A stretch of DNA of 64,000 bases from Allomuricauda sp. NBRC 101325 (GTDB taxonomy: Bacteria > Bacteroidota > Bacteroidia > Flavobacteriales > Flavobacteriaceae), in the NCBI RefSeq assembly GCF_030268205.1, contig NZ_BSQF01000001.1, positions 974,649-1,038,648 of the forward strand, written 5' to 3'. The number at the start of each line of letters is the position of its first letter. The first letter of the stretch is position 1. Shown here piece after piece: positions 1 to 12,000 of this stretch. Under the pieces are notes generated by a model, which ran no database searches, had not been told where the DNA came from, and was given only the letters and a program-made list of their open reading frames with translations. The position numbers were made by a program, and so were the translations under genes.

Positions 1-1
1 C

Positions 2-3000
2 TTTAGTTCCAGTAGCTCAACACTTACAATGCCAGATTGTTCTAGGATATATTGGGCTGGACTTTATTGGTCTGCCAATTACCAGCAAGAGGTCATAAAC
101 AACACCCAGATATCTAGTCTTCCGAACAACGACACAAGTAGACTCGATTTTAGGGAAATTAAATTTAAGGTTCCAGGAGGAAGCTACATTGATGTTGTGG
201 CAGATAACAATCCAGATCCGGTAGGTGAAGAGGATGCTGTTATCTATGACAATGTTAACTTTAAAGATTCGCCTTATACCTGTTTTAAAAACGTAACCAA
301 TGAATTACAGGCGTTGGCGGATCCTTCAGGTGAATATACCGTAGCCAACGTTAGGGCAACTCGCGGAGTTAGTGTTGGTGGTGCTGGTGGATGGACTTTA
401 GTGGTGATTTACGAAAACCCTACCATGACCGGTAAATATATTTCTGTTTTTGATGGTTATGCTGGAGTTACGGGTACAGCAACTGCTGATATTTCCATCT
501 CTGGATTCAACACAATCCCAACCGGGCCAGTAAGAGCTCGTTTGGGTGCAAGTGTTGTGGAAGGTGACCGCGGACTAACTGGTGATGCATTTAGAATTGA
601 AACCCCAATGAATCCAGGGTTTACAAGCCTTTCCAATGCCGCCAACCCGGCAAATAACTTTTTCAACTCCAATATAACCATAGATGGTACAGATGTATCA
701 ACTAGGAATCCATATGCCACAAATACATTAGGCTTTGATTCTGATATTTTTGATATCAGCAACCCCTCCAACAGTGTAATCGCCAATGGTGAAACCAATG
801 CAACACTACGTTTATATACGCAAGGAGATGCCTTTGGAGCCTTTTTGGTAACCTTCGGTGTTGAGGTAATAGAACCCGATATTGTACTTGAAAAAACCGT
901 AGAGGATATAGCGGGTAACGACATTACTGGCGCGGGGGTTAATCTTGGCCAATATTTGGATTACGTACTATCCTTTCAAAATATAGGAAACGATGACGCC
1001 ACGGGTTATACCATAAGGGATGTTTTGCCTTTAAATGTAACATTGGATGAATCATCCATTTCAATGCCTTCAGGCACCACCTATACTTACAACCCAGCTA
1101 CTCGGGAGGTAACTTTTACCATCCCCGATGCCCTTGTGGAGGAAGGTGATCCAGCATCTCAAATCAGAATGCGTGTTCAGGTGGCGGAAAACTGTTTTGA
1201 TTTTATTGATGCCTGTACCGATGTTATCCAAAACTTAGCTTATTCTACCTATCAAGGTGTTATCAATAACAACCAAATAACTGATGATCCAAGTGTATAC
1301 GATTTCGATGACTGTGGATTCGGAACTCCCGGGGCTACCAACTTTTTATTGGACGATTTAAGCGCTTGTAATTTTAGTAGAACCGTTCAATTATGTGGTG
1401 ACAACGTGCTCTTGGATGCTGGAGACAATTTTGACAACTATATATGGTACCGCGATAACAATGGCAATAACCAAATTGATGTTGGAATCGATACCGTTAT
1501 TTCAGATTCTGATTCAGATAACGACCCAAGTACCATGTTGGTTAGCGAAACAGGAACTTATTTGGTTGACAAACAAGTTGCTGACCCATGTAAGGATTTC
1601 ATGGAAATCATTACGGTTGAATTATTCGGTTCCGTGCAGTCCAACCCGATTACCGCATTGATCAACGACACATCAAACACTATTGATGGAGATATCATCG
1701 TATGTCCTAATGATGGTAGCGAGACCCCTGAAATCTTTTTGTGTGGGTTAAATGATACTGAGCTGATTCAGATCAATGTTCCAGATGCCTTGAGCATTGT
1801 TTGGGAACAATTGGATGAAACAAGTTGTGCTGATGTTACTGATGGTTGTGCCAATACTGGTGGTTCATGTACTTGGAACACCGTAGACACCGGCAATGAC
1901 TTTTTGGCCTCCGATTCTGGACAATACCGAATCACGCTTAACTACCAGAATGGCTGTTTTACCAGATTTTACTTCAATATTTACAAAAACCCGCTAGACC
2001 CACAGTACACATCAAGCGATATTATTTGTGATACACCCGGAAACATTACAGTGACCAACATGCCGTTGAGCTATGAGTTCCAGTTGGTAAACCAAGCAAC
2101 TGGTGCTGTAATCGCTCCATACCAATCAAGCCCTAGTTTTGATATTGCCACCAATGGTGCTTACATGGTTGAAATGAGACAACAAGGCGTTACCGATGGT
2201 TGTATTTTTGTTTTGGACAACATTGGAATTCTTCAAAGAGATTTTCAAGTTGATATTGCCACTCAAAACACGAGCTGTACCGGATTGGGGGAAATTGCAA
2301 TTTCCGTTCTAAATGTAGAGGCGCAATATTATTATGAAATCTCTACTGGTGGAACCGTTGTGGACACACACGGCCCATCCACTGATAACAATTACACTTT
2401 TGAAGGTCTAAATGGTGGCGTTTATGATGTTGCCGTTAGCACTGATGATGGTTGTGTTTATAATGAGCAGGTAACCATTTTGGATGAAGCTGACCTTGAA
2501 TTAACAGCAAGGGTTTCACAGCACATTACCTGTAAAGAAGGTAACATTCTAATGGAATCCTCTGGGGGAAAAACACCGCACTTATATGCCATTTGGTCCT
2601 ATGTTAACGAAGATGGCGTTGCCGAGATTTCATATCCTTCCGTAACTAGTATTCCTGCTTCCGAATTTCAGACCAGTCAGATTTTTGATATCTATGATCC
2701 AGGACAATACACCTTTGTGGTTGTGGACAGATACAACTGTTTCGATATCTCCAACACTGTAACCATTGAGTTTAGACCTGCTGCAGATTTTGATGCAACA
2801 ACTGTACTGGATGTATTGTGTAATGGTGATACAACAGGGTCTATCACTTTCAACCTTGTGAACAGTAATGGTTATCAATTGACTTACTATTTATTTGATG
2901 CCACTGGTTTTGATGAGGACAATTACAATTATGCAGATGCCTTGAGCACAAATGCTTCTGGTAATTTCCCTGCTTTGGGAGATGGAGATTATGTGGTGGT

Positions 3001-6000
3001 CATCAACCAGAGAAAGGGTAGTGCATCCTGTGATTACTTTGAGTATCACACCGTTTCCGCTCCAGGCGCCACAATTGATGGTAGTGCTGTTTTAGTTCAA
3101 GACTATAGCTGTTTATCAGATGGTGTTGTGGAAGTTCAAAACGTAACTGGGGGCACCGCTCCTTATGAGTATAGTATTGATGGTGTAAACTTTGTAAGCT
3201 CTCCAACTTTTAATGGTCTTACTGATGGTACCTACTCCGCTGTGATTAGAGATGCCAATGGATGTACATTCGATACCAACCCTATCACTATTGACCCACT
3301 TGTACCTCCTACTGATATTGATTTTGCGGCAACAAATCCGTTGTGTCCTACTTTCGAATCTGACATTACGTTAACGGTAACTGGTGGTTCTCCAAGTTTA
3401 ACTTATGAAATAATTTCTCCTGCTGCTAGTGTGGTAAATAATGGAAACAATGCAACTTTCGCAGGATTGACTCCAGGAACCTATATGTTTCGGGTAACTG
3501 ATAGCGATGGGTGTTACTATGATGAAAGCTATACCATTGCTCCAGTAACTGAGATTTCAGTGATTGGTCAAGTTGTAAGTAACATCACTTGTTTTGGTAA
3601 CACTGATGGTGAAATTGCATACACTGTTTCCAACTTCAATACCGATTTTAACTACACTGTAACTGGTCCTGCTACTTTCTCTGGAACAGGGGAAACCAAT
3701 GGAACTATTTCCTTGACCGGTTTGGCCGAAGGAACGTATACCATTACGGTTACGGATAACCTTACCAATTGTACCGATACTGCAGCAGTAACCATTGCTG
3801 CTCCGCCAGCTGCCATTACTGCTCCTGTAACCTTGGCGCAACCTACTTGTGTTGCCGATGGTTCTGCTAACATTGTAGCCTCAGGTGGTTGGGGAAGTTA
3901 TAGCTATGAAATTACATCAGGGCCAGCCGGATATGTTTTGTCTGGACCTCAATCAAGCGGATTATTCAGTGGATTGACCATTGGAGGAACCTATACTTAT
4001 ACTGTAACCGATGCAAACGGTTGTGTGTTTACAAACACCTTCATTTTAAATGAAGCCGTTGCACCTGTTTTGGAAATTGTTCCCAACGATATTTGTTATG
4101 ATGATGCTACAGGTTTGACCTTAACAGCAAACATCACATCAGGTGGTGACGGAAATTACGAATATAGTCTTAATGGTGGTCCTTTCGGAACCAACAATGT
4201 ATTTACCAATCTAGGCCCTGGAACTTATACTGTGGCCGTAAGAGATGGCAACCAATGTTCTGATACGGCTTCAATTACCATTGATCCAGAACTTAGTGTT
4301 GTTGCTTCGGCCCCAAACATTACAGCCTGTGCAACAGATACCGACATTACCATTACTGCCGCTGGTGGAGATGGAAATTATGTGTACGCAGTTGTTGCCA
4401 ATGGAGCAACCCCAAATGCTGGAGATTTCTCAACCACAAATCCTATTACCGTTACTTCTGCTGGTGATTACGATGTGTATGTAAGAGATAATGGTGGTGC
4501 TTCTGGGTATTGTGAGGCTACTTACGACATTACCATCGTTCAAGATCCTGCATTAACAATAACACCTGCCGTTACCGATGTTAGCTGTAACGGAGGAACA
4601 GATGGTGGCATTGTTCTCAATGTTACTGGTGGTGAATCTCCATATTTGTATAGTATAGATAATGGTGTAACCTATCAAACATCCAACACTTTTGTAAATC
4701 TGCCTGCTGGAACTTATGATATCAGTGTAACCGACGCCAACAATTGTCCAGTTACCTCTCAGGTTACCATTGCAGAACCAGATCCTATAGTTGCAGAAGC
4801 CCAGATTACACAAGATTACACCTGTACACAATTAGGAGAAATCACAGTTGGAAGCGTAACTTCAACTACTGGAGGTTCTGGTAGTTATGAATATAGTTTA
4901 AATGGAGGTGCTTGGACAACTTCAACCGTTTTTGGTGGGTTGGACGATGGCACATATACCATTCGAGTTCGTGATGCAAATCAAATAGATTGTTTTATCA
5001 CATTGCCAAATATTATTATTGCTCCACTACCCGTTGAACCTACATTGAGCACAAGTGTTGCCTATACTTGTGATGGAACTGCGGAGGTAACCGTACTTCC
5101 TTTGGATGCTTCTTATACATATAGTATAGATGGTGGAACGCCACAAACAAGCAATATCTTTAGTAATGTTTCTGTTGGGGTTCATACCATTGAGGTGGAT
5201 TATGGTAGTGATTGTACGGTTCAAACTTCCGTTGTAATTGAAGCGGGACATGCATTAGAGGCTGCAATTACATCATACACAGACCTAACTTGTAATGGAG
5301 CCGCTGACGGAACCATTAGATTCGAAGTTGAAAACTTTGACCCAGCAACAGGTTATACCTATCAAGTAGATGGAGGAACTGTTTCTGCCGCGCAATTTGC
5401 AAGTCCTATAACTGTTACAGGATTAGCGGCTGGTACACACACAATCAATATTGTTGATTTAAGAGATCCTGCTTGTTCTGTAGTGTTGAACCAAACCTTA
5501 ACGCAACCTGATGTATTGGATGTAACCGCATCAGTTACCAATGAACTTACTTGTACCAACGGTGGAGCAACGGTAACAGCGACCACTACGGGTGGTACTC
5601 CTGTTTACCAATACCAATTGGAGGATACAGTAGGTGGTGTAATCACGGCTTTCCAATCTTCCAATGTGTTTACTGGATTGGCTGCCGGGGATTATGTGAT
5701 TCGATCAAGAGACACAAATCTTTGCGAGGACACAACTCCTATTACCATCGCTCCACCAGCAACTATTGCATTTACTTTAACGCCAACGGCATGTTACAGT
5801 GGAAACAACGATGGAACTATTCAGGTTGATGTAACTGCTGGAAACGGAAACTATCAGTTCAGCATTAATGGAAGTGCTTGGATTACCCCAACACCTACCT
5901 CAGCTACTACTTATACGTTCTCAAGCTTAACAGCAGGAACCTATACCATTGATGTTCGTGATCAATACGGATGTTCTGTTCAAGATACCGTAACCATTGT

Positions 6001-9000
6001 TGATGATTTGGTGGCGAATGTAGAAGTTGTGGATGTTTCTTCTTGTGCTGATGGAAGTATTACCGTAACAGCTTCTGGTGGAAGTCCAGTATTGGAATAT
6101 GCTTTTGTTCCAACTACGACTGACCCGACAGGATCCTTCTCAACTACCAATGTGTACACCGTAACTGCAGGTAACGAAGGTACTTTTGATGTATACGTAA
6201 GAGATAATTCGGCAACTGCTCCTTATTGCGAATATGTTGAAACTGTTACCGTAAATCCTGCTGTGCCATTAACCATGGTTGCAACACCTACTGATCCAGA
6301 CTGTCATGATGGAACTGGAAATATTTTGGTGGATATTACCTCTGGAATTGCTCCATATACCATAGAAATTGTGGATTTGGACAATGGAGGTGCTTCCAAC
6401 CAAACAGATACAAACGTATTGGCCTCTAGCCGTACGTACTACAACCTAATGCCTGGAGATTATACCATTAATGTAACCGATGCAACAGGTTGTACCATTA
6501 CAGATACACAAACTATTAATAATCCTGATGAATTAACAGGTATCGTAACCGGTGTTGTGCCTTTAAATTGTGATGCTAGTGTTGGACCAAACGATTTCGG
6601 ATTTGATTTCTCTGGATATCCTTCAACCATTGGAACCATCGAATTTAGTGATGACGGCGGTACAACTTGGCAGTCATCTGATCAGTTCCGTGGATATAAT
6701 CCTGGAGAAACTGTGTATCCTTCCTTGAGAACTGTGGATGGATCAAGCAACACGGTTTGTCAAACAGATTTGGAGCCTTTCATCATTCCTTACCCATTGG
6801 ATGATTTGGATATTACCATTTCGGCTTTGATCGTAAACTGTAATGAATTACAAGTTACCGTTCAAGGTTCTGAAGGTGTAGCTCCATACGAATATGCCTA
6901 TTCAGATGATCCAGGTAATTTTGATCCGACTACTGCAACATGGCAAGTTGGAGGCAGTGTAGATAACCTTGGAAATGCTGTAACTGCTGGTCATGGAATG
7001 TACCAATGGACTGGTTTGGTTCCTGGTAGAACCTATGTTTTCTATGTAAGGGATACCAGTGGTTGTGTGCGTCAGAGTAATGTAAACGTGAACGACTTGA
7101 TAACCGTTCCTTTGGAAATTACTTCTGTAGTAACACCAACTTGTGATGGATTAAGTACTGGTAGTATAACGTATACCATTACCGATAACCAATCCCCATT
7201 TGGAAATCAATTTAGATGGACGGTTTATGATATGTCTTCTGGCTCCCCTGTTTCGGTAGCAACAAGTGGAGGAAACGTGGCTTTCACTTCTCCTCAAGAT
7301 GTAACTGTAAACAATCTAGGAGAAGGAAACTATTTTATTGAAGTTACAGAAGTTGATGGTGGTGTTGATAGTTGTGTAGGTGCGACTGAAAATGAATACT
7401 TACCAGAATTAAACCCTCTTTCTGGTACGTTGAACGTATTACAAGATATTAGCTGTAGTGAGCCTGGATTGATTCTTGTTTCAAACCCATTGGGTGGAGG
7501 TGGAACGTACACCTACACTGTTACTGGACCAGCTGGATTCACAACTATTACTTCTACATCTGATAATCCTATTGAGATTCCAGCAAATTCCCCTGGTGGT
7601 GTTTATGATGTAACCATGGAAGATCAATACAGTTGTGCAATGCCATTGGGTACCGTAACCTTGGATTTAACTCCAAACCCAACTATTGACAGCATTGTGG
7701 TAGATAACTGTTCAACCCCCATCACAGTAACTATTGGTGCAACCACAACGGCTGCTCAAATATTCTATTCAATGGATGGAGGTTCTACCTATGTGGATAA
7801 CGGAGGTGTATTTACCAATGTGTCTCCAGGAACTTATACAGTTTCTATCATTGATAGTAATGGTTGTACAGATACTGAAATTATCGAAGTTCACCCGCCA
7901 TTGGAATTTAGAGCCTTACAAACAGTAGCTATTGATTGTGAGCCTGGAACCGATGCATATGGTGAAATTGAAATCGAAGTAATCTCTGGTTCAGGAAATT
8001 ATGAATTCGAAATCAATGGACCTATTGCACCTTTCAATGAGGCAAGAACAATACTTACTCTAGATGCATCCAATAAATTTGTTTGGACCAATGCTGGTAC
8101 GGCGGGTACTTATGAGGTTATTGTTTACGATATGGAAACCTTCCCTATCTGTTCTGAAACTATTACAATCGATGTACCAGAAGCTCCTGTACCATCATTC
8201 ACTACATCTTATACCGATGTGACTTGTAATGGTGCCGCCGATGGAACCATTACTGTTAATGCCATTGACAATGGTATTGGCCCATATGCTTTCGAAATTA
8301 TTGCCTCATCCGATGGATCTGTTAGCGTGCCAATAGCACCTACCAGTACCACGGCAACTACGGCAACTTTCACAGGATTGGAAGGTTCTACTGCGGGTAT
8401 TACCTATACCATTCAGTCAACCGCTGCAAACAGTTGTACAGCTGTAGAGACTGAAACTATTACAGAACCAAACCCAATCGCGAATGTAAACACAAGCGTA
8501 GTTGAATTTGGCTGTACTGCTGGTAACAACACCAACAACGCAACCATTACTGTGGACACAGCTTCCATTACAGGAGGTAGCGGAAACTATGTTATCTATG
8601 AATTCATTAATGATGCTGGTTCCGTAGTGGTTCAGTCAGGTAGTAACCCTGTTTACACTGAAACAAACATTGCTGGTGGAAGTTATACCATTAATGTTTA
8701 CGATAGCAATGGATGTTTGGGCACTACAACTGCTGTTATTGCACCATTCGATAGTTTGGATTCTGCAACCGTTGCTGTTGATGCTGTGGCCACTTGTGTA
8801 ACTGGAGAAGACATCACAATAACTGCATTTGGTTCTATTACCGATTCAAATAGCGACCCTGCCAACTACGAGTTTAGAGAATTGCCATCTGGTGCTTTCC
8901 AAGCGTCTGGTAGCTTTACTGGATTGTCTGTTGGTATTCACAATTTCGAAGTGAGAAACACAGTAACAGGATGTATCATTACCGTTTCGCACGAAGTCGC

Positions 9001-12000
9001 TGATCCAGAAGTTTTGGATCTAATGGTGGTGGGGACAACAGATATCACTTGTTATGGCGATACCAACGGTGCTGTTGAACTGAACTTGGTAGATGCTTCA
9101 AGCATTACCTACCCAAGTGCAATAAGCTATGTTCTATACTACGATATCAACAATACCCCAACCAATTTGGCCGACGATGTAACCTCAACAGGTTCTGACA
9201 CTGATGGTAACTTTACCATTTCAGGTCTTGCGGCAGGTACTTATTATATCGAAGTTACCGATACCAACCCTCCAGGTGCTGCTTGTGTGTACAGCGAATC
9301 ATTCAATATTGCTGGTCCTGCTGCACCGATTACAGGTTCCACTGTGGTAACTGATATCACTTGTGTGGGTAACGATGGTATTATCCAAATTACTGGCGTA
9401 GCTGGTGGATGGGGTGGATACTCCTACTATGTGGGAACTACTTCTCCAACAGGCCCTGGTGACTATGTGGCCAGTCCTAACTTTACTGGATTGTCCGTAG
9501 GCACTTATGAAGCTTGGGTAATGGACTCAAGTGGATGTCAACAATTGGTGGATACGATTACTTTGACCGATCCTCTACCAATTACAGCTTCATTGCAGGT
9601 AAATGTTGAAAATTGTACCAACCTTCAAGGAGAAATCGAAGTTTTTGGAACTACTGGAGGTCAAGGAAGCAACTACACTTATCAATTGATCAAAGATGGA
9701 GTGAATGTTGGTTCGCCTCAAACAAGTACTATTTTCTCAGGATTGGGTGCTGGTTCGTATGAGGTATTGATCGCTGATCAGTGGACATGTACCACAACTG
9801 TAGGTCCGGTTGTTCTATCTGATGCCATGACGGCCAACACAACTGTGGTTAAACCAATTGACTGTACCGTTGATCCAGGAGGTCAAATTACAGTGAATGT
9901 TTCTGGTGGTTCTTCCAACCTAACATTTGATTTGGTTTATCCTGATGGATTTACAACTGATAGTAACACTACAGGAGTGTTCACTGGACTTGTTCAACCA
10001 GGCGTTTATACCATTACCGTAACCGATAATGATACTACTACTCCATGTACCTATGTGGTAACACAAGAATTGGATGATAAAGTAGATCCAATTATCGATA
10101 ACGTAATTGAAGAAGATGTAAGCTGTAATGGTGGTTCTGATGGTAGTTTGACTGTGGTTCTTGACCCAGCAACCGTTGTTGACCCTGTTTACACGTATGA
10201 ATTATATCAAATGTCCAACTTGGTAACTCCTTACCGATTCGCACAATCAAGCCCTGTGTTCGATAATCTGCCAGCTGGTGATTACCGAGTAAGAGTAATC
10301 TCTTCTAGAGCTTGTGAGGATACATTTGATGCTACAGTTGGAGAACCTCCTGTATTGGCGGCTACTGCAACTGCTACAGATTTCGCTTGTAGCCCAAGCA
10401 ATTCAGTTAATGAAGCTACTGTAACCGTTGTGCCAACTGGTGGAACCGCTCCATACTACTACAGCTTTAATGGTAACGCATTTACCTCATCAACAACTTT
10501 TGATGTTGTGGACAATGGTAGCGTTCAAACCATCAACTACATTGTAAGGGATGCAAATGGATGTGAATACCCAGATAGTATTGATGTACAACCATTGAAC
10601 ACTTTCACTGTAGCGGCTAACCAAGATGTTGCTATATCCTGTGTGAATCCCGAAACGGTAACCCTAACGGTTACAGAATCCATTCCTGGTGACACCTATA
10701 CATTTGCCTTGTTGCCTGTTGGAAACACTTATGGAACTATGACTACTTCTACAGGTACCACTGCAACATTTGACTTGAATGCTCCAGGAACATACACCTT
10801 TAGGGCTACTAATGATGCAACAGGTTGTTACGTTGAAACTTCATACACCATTGCGCCTTACGATACCATTGATGTTGTTGCTACGGCTACTTCACCAGCT
10901 ATGTGTTTTGGTGATGCAGGTACTTTGGAAATCAATGTGACTGGATATACTGGAACTTATGATTACGAAGTGTTCAATGCGAATGGAACTACAACTGGAA
11001 TAACTGGAAGTGGAAATACTACAACAAATCCATTATCTATTACCGATCCATTATTGGTGGGTGGAAACTACTTTGTTCGTGTATCCGAAACTGGATATCC
11101 AGAATGTGTTGAAGATTCAAACACTATTACCATTGTATCTCCAAGTTCAGCATTGGATTACACACCACAAGAAGTGGCCAATGTTACCTGTACCAATGAT
11201 CTAGGTGAGATATTAATTGCTCCAACAGGAGGATATGCACCTTATGATATTGTATTGACTAATACGACTACATCAGAAGTTTACACCATGAACGATGTTC
11301 CAAGTTTTGTGTTCACTGGGTTGTCTGCTGGAAATTATACGATAAGAGTTACCGATAATGGTGGTTGTTTTGAAGATAGAACTTTGACCTTGACAGAACC
11401 AGATCCTATCACGGCAGATATTGATGCTGCTCCAATTGATCTAGCTTGTTATGGAGATGACAGTGCTGCTGTATGGGCCATCAATGTAACTGGTGGAGAA
11501 GGTTCATATGCCTATCAGTTGAACTATTATGATGCTACTGGTACCACTATTGAATTCACAACAGGTGAACAAACCAATAATACCTTTACCGGATTGAGCG
11601 CTGGTATCTATAGCATTACCGTTACTGATGGTTGGAACTGTGGTGTGGAAACTCCACAAGTAACCATCAACGAGCCTACTGAAGTATTTGCTTCTTTGGT
11701 TCAGGTTACCGAAATGACTTGTACCAATGATGCAGAAATCCGATTGACTGCTTCAGGTGGAAACGGTTCTTACTTGTACAGCACCGATAACATCAACTTT
11801 ACCCCAATGGCAGGTAATACGATTACCCTTGCAGTTGATGAAGGAGCTTACCAATTCTATGTACGTGATACCAATGGTTGTGAGGCTGAAATTTCAAACC
11901 TAGTGACCATAGATCCAATACCAGAATTAACATTGACCATTGACGATTCTGCAGCATTCATCAACTGTATGGGTGAAGCATCTGCTACGATCATTGCTCA

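Noticed and set aside
457-924. Minus-strand frame opposite the adhesin
   Set aside because: Mirror of a biased repetitive coding sequence; no start context or family.
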